Source: Paenibacillus sp. FSL K6-0276
Lineage (GTDB): Bacteria; Bacillota; Bacilli; Paenibacillales; Paenibacillaceae
Direction: 5' to 3'
DNA: 64,000 bases
Assembly: GCF_037977235.1 (NCBI RefSeq)
Contig: NZ_CP150276.1
Coordinates: 3,596,001-3,660,000, forward strand
Shown here: in pieces, positions 43,937-53,129 of the stretch
Numbering within the stretch: the first letter of the stretch is position 1
How the letters are laid out: every line of letters starts with the position of its first letter
Notes under the pieces: model-generated
Database searches by the model: none
Told to the model about the DNA's origin: nothing
The model's input: the letters and a program-made list of their open reading frames with translations, nothing else
Made by a program: the position numbers and the translations under genes

Positions 43937-45352
43937 TCACTTTGCCTTCTCGCCCTTCTGCATGCGGAAAACATGGGCGATCGGAGCCTGCCCGTTCAAT
44001 TCGCAATCCGGAAGCGTGATCGAGATTCCTTCCGGCGTACGCTCAACCTTCAGTAAAGCGTCGCTTCCGACAAGCTCGATGCCTGAAACGGGCTCCTGAT
44101 AAGGAATATGAACGATCTTGGCTACGGCTTCATCTGCGCTTTCATACAAGTACGTACAGTATACGGTATTCCCTTTCGAGGTGAACGCGCAGGAACCGGC
44201 AAAATACGGCCCGCACACGCGTGTGCCGTATACCGCTTCACCATAAACCTTCATCCATGCGCCCAACTCATTGATACTCTTAACCGCCCCAGCCGGCAAT
44301 CGTCCGTCGGGCTGAGGACCTACGTTAAGCGCCAAATTGCCGCCTTTTGATACGACTTCCATCAGAATGCGAACGAGCTCTCTCCCTGATTTATACTGGT
44401 CATCGTATTTGAAAGCCCACTGTGTGCCGATCGTAATGCAGCTTTCCCACGGCACGTTCAGCGGACGCTCCGGAATCGTTTGCTCCGGCGTCACGTAATT
44501 TTCGTAAGGCCCTCCGACTGTACGATCCGCGGATAGCAGCCACGGCTGCGTTTGACGGGCGCGCTCGACGACCTCGCCCAACCGAATGTCCTGCTTTACC
44601 TGGTCACTATCTTTTACCCAGCCCGAATCCAGCCACAAAATATCGATCCGGCCGTAACGGCTCATCAGCTCCATGATTTGCTCATGGGTGAAATCGACGA
44701 ATTGCTCCCACAGCCACGGATATTCCTCGGGGGAGTACGAAGGCCCTCTCCACGTATTGCTGCCCCGCTCCATTCCTGGCGCCCAGTAATACGGCGATTG
44801 CCAATCCGCCTTCGAGAAATATGCGGCGATCGCAAGCCCCTTGCTGCGGAAAGCGTCAAACACATGCTTGCAAACGTCGGCATAGCGATGTGCATGAAAC
44901 GGCGTTTCGGAGCCAGTAATTCGGTAATTCGTCGTATGTGTGTCCCACATGCAATATCCGTCGTGATGCTTTGTCGTAAAAATCAAATATTTGAACCCGC
45001 CTTCGGCAGCGATTTCCGCCCATAGCTCCGGCTGGAAGCGGAACGGATTGAACGTGCGGTTGAGTCCGAAATATTCGCGCTTCATCTCTTCGTAGTCGCT
45101 CGTCCAGTCGACATCTTTACGCGCCCAATCACCGTCTTCGTCGCTGAGAATCCAGGACTCGACCTCGATCTGCGAATAAGGTCCCCAATGCATCATTAGG
45201 GCCAATTTCTGATCCTTGAACCATTCCAAACTTTCCAGCGTAATTGGATTTTCCGGCTTCACCCAATTCGTCTCGCTGCTGTAACCGTGGACGCCTTCTT
45301 TCAGTTCCGGCGCATCTGCTTGCTGAAGTTCCTTGATTTCCATATCGTTCAT
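43937..45352 (-). CDS. GH29 alpha-L-fucosidase
   Basis: 471 residues from ATG 45352 with AAGGAGG upstream. GH29 features: MMHWGPYSQIEVESWIL, GFKYLIFTTKHHDGYCMWDT and IDILWLDSGWV containing the catalytic Asp nucleophile. No signal peptide, so it probably acts on imported fucosylated oligosaccharides. More G+C-rich than its upstream neighbour. It lies downstream of the SLH hydrolase and its terminator. Confidence 0.92.
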   Translation of the reverse strand: MNDMEIKELQQADAPELKEGVHGYSSETNWVKPENPITLESLEWFKDQKLALMMHWGPYSQIEVESWILSDEDGDWARKDVDWTSDYEEMKREYFGLNRTFNPFRFQPELWAEIAAEGGFKYLIFTTKHHDGYCMWDTHTTNYRITGSETPFHAHRYADVCKHVFDAFRSKGLAIAAYFSKADWQSPYYWAPGMERGSNTWRGPSYSPEEYPWLWEQFVDFTHEQIMELMSRYGRIDILWLDSGWVKDSDQVKQDIRLGEVVERARQTQPWLLSADRTVGGPYENYVTPEQTIPERPLNVPWESCITIGTQWAFKYDDQYKSGRELVRILMEVVSKGGNLALNVGPQPDGRLPAGAVKSINELGAWMKVYGEAVYGTRVCGPYFAGSCAFTSKGNTVYCTYLYESADEAVAKIVHIPYQEPVSGIELVGSDALLKVERTPEGISITLPDCELNGQAPIAHVFRMQKGEKAK

Positions 45353-45404
45353 CGGGTTGCCTCCTTCGGTTCTCCGCGTCACATCAAAGTAAAATTATTA
45401 CTTG

Positions 45405-45434
45405 TAAACCCCCAATATAGAAATTGGGGGTTTA
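45405..45434 (-). terminator. Terminator of the SLH hydrolase gene
   Basis: Perfect 12-bp inverted repeat TAAACCCCCAAT/ATTGGGGGTTTA with a six-base loop, directly after the stop codon at 45440. Confidence 0.85.
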
Positions 45435-45439
45435 CCCGG

Positions 45440-48400
45440 CTACTGTATAACTCTATTGAGCAAAGCTGCTGCTTCTGCACGGGAAGTAATCCCGCTCGGA
45501 ACGAATTTGTTTGCTTCTCGACCGTTAATTAAATGAAGTGCCGCCGCCGCTCTTACTGACTCAAGCGCCCAGGCTGCCACAGCGGATTCGTCGGTAAAGG
45601 AAGAAGCCGTTTTTCCGTTCAACTTGACGTCTTTCAAGATAACATACGCCCGCATCATCATAGTGACCATTTCTTCGCGTTTGATTCTAGCATCGGGATT
45701 GAAAGATGTTGTGCTAATTCCTTTAATAATGCCTGCTTTGACCGCCATGGAAACAGCTCCCTCGTACCAGGCACCCTTCGATACATCCGTAAATTTCGAT
45801 TCGCCCACTGATGTCAGGTTCAACACTTTGACAAGCATCGCCGTAAATTCGGCCCGTGTTATAGAACGCTCTGGCTCGAACATTGCCGCACTAGTGCCTT
45901 CAATAAATTGCTTCGCCGCTAGCTGTTCGATCGCATCGGCCGCCCAGTGAGTGGACTTAACATCGGTAAATAATTTCTTGAATTCGAGCACCGCATATTT
46001 ACTGAAATGGTGAATATCGGCCACCCATTCTCCGTTAATAAACGTGCCTCGCACATATTCCAGCGTACCGTTGTCTGCCAAATAGTAAATGCCAGTCAGT
46101 TTCGGATTTAAGGAAGGATCCGCTTTGAATCGAATCGTCATCGGTTTATCGAAGCTGTTCAAGCTTGTCACTTTACCATCTTTTCCGACAATCGATAAGC
46201 TAAAATTGATCACATTGCCGGAAATTTTAATTTTTGCATGCGCGGAAGACTGCCTTATCGCTAGAAGGTTGTTAGCATCGGATTCGGATAAGAGAGTCAT
46301 GATTAACTCTATCGTACTGTTTCGTTTATCTTCTGCGGACAATTTATCCGTCAACTGTTTAAGTAATTCAGCGGGTACTTCCAACGTGAATGGACCCGTT
46401 TGAATGACTAATTGATGATGTCCGAGCAGTTCGGCTGCATTGGCAGGAAGTACAATTTTCTCTTTATCCTTGGCTGCGATCGTCACGACTCCGTTGGAGG
46501 CTGGAGAAGTAAGATCTTCCGTTTTCACTACAAGTATATGAGCATCGGTATTTCCATTGACTGTACCACCAGTAGATGGGATACTACTGTTCCCACCACT
46601 CGTCGGAGGGTTACTGTTCCCGCCACCCGTGTCTTTTCGCTTAAACGTAACATTGATCGTATGGTCGGCAGTTATGTTAGCAACCGTATACACGTTTCCG
46701 GTCACCGACACAGCGGTACCGTCTAACAACACCTTGTCGATTTCGTATCCATTGTTCGGATAAAATGTAAAGGTTTGATCATCACCTTCATTGACTACAA
46801 CGGCGCCGTTCGGACTGATCGTTCCGTTTTCCCCCGCGCTCGCCGTGATCGTGTTACTGTTCTCGCCACCTGTCACCTTTTGCTTAAACGTAACATTGAT
46901 CATATGATCGGCAGTTATGTTAGCAACCGTATACACGTTTCCGGTCACCGACACGGCGGTACCGTCTAACAACACCTTGTCGATTTCGTATCCATTGTTC
47001 GGATTGAATGTAAAGGTTTGATCATCACCTTCATTGACTACAACGGCGCCGTTCGGACTGATCGTTCCGTTTTCCCCCGCGCTCGCCGTGATCGTATTAC
47101 TGTTCTCGCCACCTGTCACCTTTTGCTTAAACGTAACATTGATCGTATGGTCGGCGGTTATGTTAGCAACCGTATACACGCTTCCGGTCACCGACACGGC
47201 GGTACCGTCTAACAACACCTCGTCGACTTCGTATCCATTGTTCGGATTGAATGTAAAGGTTTGATCATCACCCTCATTGACTATAACGGCGCCGTTCGGA
47301 CTGATCGTTCCGTTTTCCCCCGCGCTCGCCGTGATCGTATTACTGTTCTCGCCAATTTCTCCGTTCTCCGCGAGATTATAGAGCTCAAGCTCATACATAG
47401 CGTACATGCCCCATGTCGTATAGTTCGCATCATTGATCTGTATTCTCAGCTTTAGTGCATCTCGTACTTCAGGAATATTAGCAAAGGTGTGCTCCATAAC
47501 GCCGTCATCTTTGCTGCTTTTCCATTGGATCGGTACCCCCTGCGCTATGGTTTCAAAGTTTATTCCGTCTGTAGAAGCCTGAACATCGATATTGGAAATA
47601 CCCTGGATTAATCCAGATGTCGTAGCCATGACGATGGTGTTAAAGGTTTGCTTTTGGTCCCAAGTAAGATTAATTTCATGCGGAAACGGATGTTCGGTAT
47701 TGTAGCCTCGCGAACTCGCGAACATGGTATAAATAATACCGTCAACCATTTTCTTGGCACTATAGTCTTCGCCTTCGCGTTCTGCCGTTGCTGTAATATC
47801 AGAATAGCTTCTGGCAATATTGGTGCCTAGCTCATTCTCATTTCCTTTGAGAAAGTTCAACGTGTAGAGCTTTGTAGTCGTCCCGTCGCTTGCGGTGGAC
47901 CTGATATGAACCACACTTTTCCCAACTGGAATGTCAAAAGTCTGCGCTGTGTTATTGGCGACAGTCTTTCCGTTGATCTGCAAGGTACCCGCTTCGTCCG
48001 AAAGCGTTGGCGTAATCGTGATGGTGTTTACATCATTAGGAATCATTACTGGGTAGGTCGTCGTGCTATTGTCGAACGTAAAAGAAGGAACATTAGGGAT
48101 TGTTAAATTACTCAGCGTTCCGTCTGCTGTAGGTTTAATCTCTCCGTTGTCTGGAAGGTTATAAAGCTCAAGTTCATATAAAGCGTATATGCCCCAATAC
48201 GTATTGTTAGCGTCATTGACCCGTATCCTCAGCTTCAGCGCGTCATTAACTGTAGGGATATTAGCATACGTGTATTCCATCTTGTTGTCGTCTGTGCTGC
48301 TAAACCATTGAATCGGTACCCTCTTTGCAATTGTGGTCCAATTCGTTCCATCTGAAGTAGCCTCAACATCAATATCCGTTATTCCCTGTAATAACCCTGA

Positions 48401-51127
48401 TGGCGTGGCCATGACAATCGTATTAAAGGTCATCTGTTGATTCCAAGTAAGATTGATCTCATGTGGGAACGGCACCGTGCTCGTATACCCGCTAATACTA
48501 GCAAACATGGAACCGTAACTGCCGTCAACCATATTTGAAACACCATAGCCGGTACTGTCTTCCCTGGCAGCTGTTGCTGTAATAGCTGAATAGCTTCTCG
48601 CAATATTGGTGGTCGGTTGATTTACATTGCCTTTGAGAAAGTTCAAAGTATAGAGTCTCGTGGTTTCTCCATCACTTGCGGTAGAGCGAATAAGGATCTT
48701 ACTTTTGCCTGTAGGGATGTTGAATGTAAGCCTCTCACCGCTGCCGTAACGTTGCCCGTTGATATCTAGGGTGCCATTTGCATCCGCAAGCGTTGGCGTA
48801 ATCGTGATCACATCTACATCGCTCGGAATAATGGCCTGGTAATTGATATTGTTTTTATTAAAAACAACCGAAGGCACGTTAGTCAGTTCCAAACTTTGTA
48901 GCGATCCGTCATAGATCTTTTGTCCTTCATACATGCTTACTCGAAAGCCATCAACGTATAGGTTTTTGTTCTCCAGGTTCACTACCTTGATCGTGTGCTT
49001 GCCTGCTGACAGATTATGATTGCTGTATACCGATATCGAATCGAGTTGAACTTTCTCATATAGGTCTATAATCACCGGAGCAGAATCGTCGATGGATACA
49101 GCGATTTTACCGGAGCCTTCATTTTTCTCCGCAATAAGATCGATACCGGATCCTGTAAAGGTATAGGTCAATTCATCATCTGCTTTTAACGTGCCTTGAA
49201 CACCGCCCATATAAGCATACTTCCGGCTTTTTGCAAACCATTCACCGTCAAAGATAATCTCGCCGGTTGCATTATCAGTCATGTAAGTCATCGGTACATC
49301 CTGCCCATCGTAGGGACTATTTGGCACAGGAATTTCGCCCACAGTTTCTCCAGCTGCTGCTTTAACCAGATAATTATGAAGCTTGCTGATATATTCAGGA
49401 TCAAGGGTATATTTTCTCGGATCTGACGGGTTAACCGCGCTGTCGGCTATACGTTTAGCAAGTCCGGGATTGGTTTGCTTGAGCTGGTGCATCAATTCGT
49501 ATTCCTCAAGTCCGTCTCTTTGGGCCTCGTAACGAAGTGAGCTCTTAACTGTCATATGTTCCTTATCCGGATATACGATCGTGGAATCGCCATAATGTGG
49601 GACGTACCATACGTTCCATCCCCAATGTAAGTGTCCTTGTACACCTTCTTGACTAAGATTCCAGAATAACAGTCTGCCAGTCAATATGGGCTGCGTCCAG
49701 AATCTGTTCAACCACGGAGCCGGATTCGCATCGCAAGTATACACCCACAAATCTTTGCCTGCGGCCTGCTCTGCTTTATAAAGATTTTTCTTGTCCTGGA
49801 AAACCGGTGTTAACGGGACCCACACATCCACATAAGGTTTGATAGTATCGTTCATTAGCGTTCCTGCCGCATCAGCGTCCAAAGTTTTGAAATCTGGAAC
49901 GACCTCTTTGATTTTTCTAGCGATATAGGTCATATAGTTTGTAATGCTCGAACCGTTAGGTTCGTCCTTAGTATGTTGATACCAAGTGAAACCATTTAGC
50001 CAACCTTTTTCCTCTAAATGATCGTGCAATGCCGTCAAGTAGTTCGTAAGATAAGCGTCTGTAACAGGTAGTGTATCGAATTCAGGTACGGTCGTTTTCC
50101 ACGGATCTTGTGGATTATTATTGTTTGGTCTCTCACTTTGTGGCATTTGTTCTAAGGCATGGATTAGGTGAATGTTCGCAAAATGAGTAATTCCTCTATC
50201 CATAAAGGTTTGAACATATCGATCGAACAAAGACCAGTCGATATTCTCCGGTATCCCGTCTTTAAAAAACACCATTTTGGTACCCTTTTCGTTTAATAAT
50301 AAGTCTGTACGAATCCAAATCATGTTCTGGCGATAGTCGGTCATGGTCTTGGCGAAATTATCCATAAGCTCAAACCACTCATCGCTATACGTCTCCACTC
50401 CATAATAGTTCTCGCCAACATCATAACTCGACTGAGTTAAAGGATCATCAACATTCTCAGGTGGATTTCCTCCAATCATAAAACCATTTGTCATCGACCA
50501 TTGATAATTAACGAAATTAGCCTCAGAGGTTTGAGGGATTTCAGCGTTAGCTACTTCAACGTTAATAGGTACTTGATAATCTCCCAAAGTCGATTTCACC
50601 GTAACCATACCGGAATAGAGACCAGGTACAGCATCGTCAGGGACATAATTCGTTATTAAGATGGGCTGAGTTGAATTTGCCGCGACATTTATAGAGGTAT
50701 CGTTCGAAAGCGGGTCGGGAATTTCGGATAAGGGGTAGATTTCCGTGCCTACCAAATCCGGTCGGTATTGATTGGGCTGCACGGTATCCTCAAGCACGTA
50801 TTCTTCAAAATGATAGCTTAAGTTACTGTTTGAGATCGTATTTCCAGGTGATTCTAGATCGGAAAATTCAATTCCCGTAATCTCAAAATCACTTGCTCCT
50901 CTTACAGCAATTTGCTCACTTTCGTATTCGTTTTTGGCTGAAACAAGATCAATGCTGGTTCCAGCATTTGCTGGAATCGTGCTGGTCCTATATACGGCTT
51001 TTAATGCATTTTCCACCCACACGTCCAGGTTGTTACTGTCAGCATGGACACTAGGCGCATTACCTTGGAAAAATGTACTTACTAGAATCATGAAACAGAT
51101 ACTTGTATACATTGCTCGTTTGAACAT
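45440..51127 (-). CDS. SLH-anchored multidomain glycoside hydrolase (DUF4091 type)
   Basis: 1895 residues. Signal peptide (1-30); a DUF4091/GH123-like catalytic region (about 35-610, ending SSLRYEAQRDGLEEYELM); a beta-sandwich sugar-binding-like module (about 615-745). Then come two units each of cadherin-like sandwich plus F5/8 discoidin-like domain (about 750-1245), three nearly identical 81-residue bacterial repeats (about 1259-1496), a Ser/Gly/Pro linker, a beta domain, and three SLH motifs (about 1715-1895; FTDVKSTHWAADAIEQLA). Anchored in the cell wall, it should degrade a complex glycan outside the cell. AGAGGATGG precedes the ATG. Confidence 0.9.
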   Translation of the reverse strand: MFKRAMYTSICFMILVSTFFQGNAPSVHADSNNLDVWVENALKAVYRTSTIPANAGTSIDLVSAKNEYESEQIAVRGASDFEITGIEFSDLESPGNTISNSNLSYHFEEYVLEDTVQPNQYRPDLVGTEIYPLSEIPDPLSNDTSINVAANSTQPILITNYVPDDAVPGLYSGMVTVKSTLGDYQVPINVEVANAEIPQTSEANFVNYQWSMTNGFMIGGNPPENVDDPLTQSSYDVGENYYGVETYSDEWFELMDNFAKTMTDYRQNMIWIRTDLLLNEKGTKMVFFKDGIPENIDWSLFDRYVQTFMDRGITHFANIHLIHALEQMPQSERPNNNNPQDPWKTTVPEFDTLPVTDAYLTNYLTALHDHLEEKGWLNGFTWYQHTKDEPNGSSITNYMTYIARKIKEVVPDFKTLDADAAGTLMNDTIKPYVDVWVPLTPVFQDKKNLYKAEQAAGKDLWVYTCDANPAPWLNRFWTQPILTGRLLFWNLSQEGVQGHLHWGWNVWYVPHYGDSTIVYPDKEHMTVKSSLRYEAQRDGLEEYELMHQLKQTNPGLAKRIADSAVNPSDPRKYTLDPEYISKLHNYLVKAAAGETVGEIPVPNSPYDGQDVPMTYMTDNATGEIIFDGEWFAKSRKYAYMGGVQGTLKADDELTYTFTGSGIDLIAEKNEGSGKIAVSIDDSAPVIIDLYEKVQLDSISVYSNHNLSAGKHTIKVVNLENKNLYVDGFRVSMYEGQKIYDGSLQSLELTNVPSVVFNKNNINYQAIIPSDVDVITITPTLADANGTLDINGQRYGSGERLTFNIPTGKSKILIRSTASDGETTRLYTLNFLKGNVNQPTTNIARSYSAITATAAREDSTGYGVSNMVDGSYGSMFASISGYTSTVPFPHEINLTWNQQMTFNTIVMATPSGLLQGITDIDVEATSDGTNWTTIAKRVPIQWFSSTDDNKMEYTYANIPTVNDALKLRIRVNDANNTYWGIYALYELELYNLPDNGEIKPTADGTLSNLTIPNVPSFTFDNSTTTYPVMIPNDVNTITITPTLSDEAGTLQINGKTVANNTAQTFDIPVGKSVVHIRSTASDGTTTKLYTLNFLKGNENELGTNIARSYSDITATAEREGEDYSAKKMVDGIIYTMFASSRGYNTEHPFPHEINLTWDQKQTFNTIVMATTSGLIQGISNIDVQASTDGINFETIAQGVPIQWKSSKDDGVMEHTFANIPEVRDALKLRIQINDANYTTWGMYAMYELELYNLAENGEIGENSNTITASAGENGTISPNGAVIVNEGDDQTFTFNPNNGYEVDEVLLDGTAVSVTGSVYTVANITADHTINVTFKQKVTGGENSNTITASAGENGTISPNGAVVVNEGDDQTFTFNPNNGYEIDKVLLDGTAVSVTGNVYTVANITADHMINVTFKQKVTGGENSNTITASAGENGTISPNGAVVVNEGDDQTFTFYPNNGYEIDKVLLDGTAVSVTGNVYTVANITADHTINVTFKRKDTGGGNSNPPTSGGNSSIPSTGGTVNGNTDAHILVVKTEDLTSPASNGVVTIAAKDKEKIVLPANAAELLGHHQLVIQTGPFTLEVPAELLKQLTDKLSAEDKRNSTIELIMTLLSESDANNLLAIRQSSAHAKIKISGNVINFSLSIVGKDGKVTSLNSFDKPMTIRFKADPSLNPKLTGIYYLADNGTLEYVRGTFINGEWVADIHHFSKYAVLEFKKLFTDVKSTHWAADAIEQLAAKQFIEGTSAAMFEPERSITRAEFTAMLVKVLNLTSVGESKFTDVSKGAWYEGAVSMAVKAGIIKGISTTSFNPDARIKREEMVTMMMRAYVILKDVKLNGKTASSFTDESAVAAWALESVRAAAALHLINGREANKFVPSGITSRAEAAALLNRVIQ
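46630..47352. repeat. Three tandem 243-bp coding repeats
   Basis: Three in-frame copies of a 243-bp unit with few differences encode the 81-residue module beginning NTITASAGENGTISPNGAV. High DNA identity suggests recent duplication or ongoing copy-number change. Confidence 0.88.
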
Positions 51128-51233
51128 AGATCAGCCATCCTCTCATTCTTTATTGAATACCAGAACACAATTAAAGCGCTCTCATTCTGCATTATAATCT
51201 CGATTGAAATCCTGCTAAATAAGAGTATTATTT

Positions 51234-51246
51234 GAAATCTAACAGA
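51234..51246 (-). promoter_or_regulatory. Candidate YesN-type regulator site upstream of the SLH hydrolase
   Basis: TCTGTTAGATTTC on the minus strand, about 107 bases upstream of the start codon. The identical 13-mer occurs about 92 bases upstream of the ABC importer (54840-54852). Confidence 0.45.
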
Positions 51247-51310
51247 TTTCGATTGTAAATAAGAAGAAACGACGTTGTCGTCTTCTAAAGACGATAAGCG
51301 TTTCTTCGAA

Positions 51311-51410
51311 AAATATAAGGATAAAGTATAACGTGAAACTTATACTTTATCCTTATATTTCAAGCATAAACGCCTTTGGCGTCCTTATTAGGATGCCAAA
51401 GGCGTTTATG
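51311..51410. terminator. Two adjacent long hairpins after the YesM-type gene
   Basis: A perfect 21-bp inverted repeat (51311-51331/51340-51360, loop CGTGAAAC) is followed five bases later by a 20-bp stem (51365-51384/51391-51410, one G-T pair) with GCCTTTGGC as core. They lie directly downstream of the kinase stop. Termination is likely, though neither stem has a good T run. Confidence 0.6.
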
Positions 51411-51413
51411 TGA

Positions 51414-53129
51414 TCATGAATCTTCTTCTCTTATGTGACGATACTGCGGTATGCGTACGATAACAGAAGTGCCAATCCCAGGTTGACTATGAATATTAAT
51501 CCCGTACTGGGATCCAAATAAGAGCTGTAATCTTTCTTGCACATTTTTAATGCCATAGCCGGAGCTTTCATGTTCAAGAATACGTGCAATCATATACGGT
51601 TCCATACCGACGCCATTATCCTCCACGACAAAAACAATATCCTCACCGTCGAGACTTGCCCGCAGGATGAGTTTACCTCGCCCCTCCCGCTTCAGATCGA
51701 TGCCATGCATAATCGCATTTTCAACAATCGGCTGCAAAATCAAATGAATCATTTCAAATTGAAATACCTTGTCGTCGGCATCGAATTCTACGTCAAATCT
51801 TGAATTGTGCATAGCTAATTGAATATGTATGTATGCTTGAACGTTAGTCCATTCATCTTGAATCGCTATAATCTGCTTCCCTTTATTTAAAGTCGTTCTG
51901 TAATAACTAGAAAGGTTATTTACCAAGTCACTAATTTCTTGAGCATCGATTCGCAGCGCTTTGGAATTAATTAAAGATAAAGAATTATATAGAAAGTGGG
52001 GATTGATCTGAGCTTGCAGCGCTTTGAGTTCGGCCGACTTTTGCGTGACTTTTGTTTGATATACTTCCGAAATGAGTTGATTAATTTGTTTAAGCATAGA
52101 ACCGAAACGATCGGTAAGCTGACCGATTTCATCTTTGGAATTCGTGGATACTACAACCGTAAGATCACCATTTTCCACCATCTTCATTTTGGTGTTTAGT
52201 TTCTCGATTCCTCTTAATAGTGTTTCTGAGAACAAGAAGATAATGATACTGAGGAAAACCATACAGATGAGCACAATGATACCCGTGGCGCTTAATATAT
52301 TACGAATTCCTGTATTGTATTGATCATCGGAAACTAAATAATGCAAGACCCAATCGGTTTGAGGAATATCTTTGTTTATAACTAGGTAGGATTCGCCGCC
52401 TAAGCTTGCTTTTGAAGTGCCACTCCTTGAAAGGGATTGAAGCTGAACATCATTCATTTGCTCCACATGCTCTGTTAACACGGGCTGATTCTTTTGATCG
52501 GTAATAATGATGCCCTTCCCTTCATTCATCTTGCCAATGAAATCACCGAAGATTTTATTGTAATCAAACCGGACATAAAGTTCAGCGCTCACGATTTGTA
52601 GATCGATATTGCGAATAACTCGTGTGGCAAACAATTCTCCATCTTCGAACCACCATTTGGTTGTCTCGCTACCCTTTGTCGCTACATACCAATCCTTATC
52701 CTTAACTGCTGAAGAAGGCGTAATGAAGTTTCCTAATTCAGATTGCCGATTCTCGGAGTACAACATAATCTCAGTCATATCCCCAACCATATACATCAAG
52801 TTAAAAAAAATAGGTTCAATCTTATCATTCAACGTCTTAAATTGAGCATACAAATCCTGATCTGGATTACTCATTAAATCAAGAAGCGCAGGATGGAATA
52901 CAATTGATTTCATAGATACATCCTGTCTCTGAAGACGGTAACTGATCTCTAGTGCAAGCCTCCTCGCCTCGTTATCCGCACTTTGTTGAACCTGGTTTTT
53001 CAATGAAGTTTTGGAACTTTGGTAGGCATACAAACCCAGTACAATCGTTGGCAAGAAGATGACAATCACATAAGAAAGCAATAATTTCTGACGCAGGCGG
53101 ATATTACGAATAAATTTGAGCAGACTCAT
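51414..53129 (-). CDS. YesM-type sensor histidine kinase
   Basis: 571 residues. A membrane helix at about 14-35, an extracytoplasmic dCache-like sensor, a second helix near 285 (ILSATGIIVLICMVFLSIII), HAMP, then a His_kinase domain (QAQINPHFLYNSLSLINSKA, phospho-His in NPHFLYN) and HATPase (VVEDNGVGM, GYGIKNVQERL). Senses an external sugar signal and phosphorylates the partner regulator. The ATG overlaps the regulator stop (ATGA). Confidence 0.92.
   Translation of the reverse strand: MSLLKFIRNIRLRQKLLLSYVIVIFLPTIVLGLYAYQSSKTSLKNQVQQSADNEARRLALEISYRLQRQDVSMKSIVFHPALLDLMSNPDQDLYAQFKTLNDKIEPIFFNLMYMVGDMTEIMLYSENRQSELGNFITPSSAVKDKDWYVATKGSETTKWWFEDGELFATRVIRNIDLQIVSAELYVRFDYNKIFGDFIGKMNEGKGIIITDQKNQPVLTEHVEQMNDVQLQSLSRSGTSKASLGGESYLVINKDIPQTDWVLHYLVSDDQYNTGIRNILSATGIIVLICMVFLSIIIFLFSETLLRGIEKLNTKMKMVENGDLTVVVSTNSKDEIGQLTDRFGSMLKQINQLISEVYQTKVTQKSAELKALQAQINPHFLYNSLSLINSKALRIDAQEISDLVNNLSSYYRTTLNKGKQIIAIQDEWTNVQAYIHIQLAMHNSRFDVEFDADDKVFQFEMIHLILQPIVENAIMHGIDLKREGRGKLILRASLDGEDIVFVVEDNGVGMEPYMIARILEHESSGYGIKNVQERLQLLFGSQYGINIHSQPGIGTSVIVRIPQYRHIREEDS

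Noticed and set aside
46775..47455. Repeated plus-strand frames of about 64 codons
   Set aside because: They are antisense shadows of the 243-bp tandem repeats in the SLH hydrolase gene, without ribosome sites.
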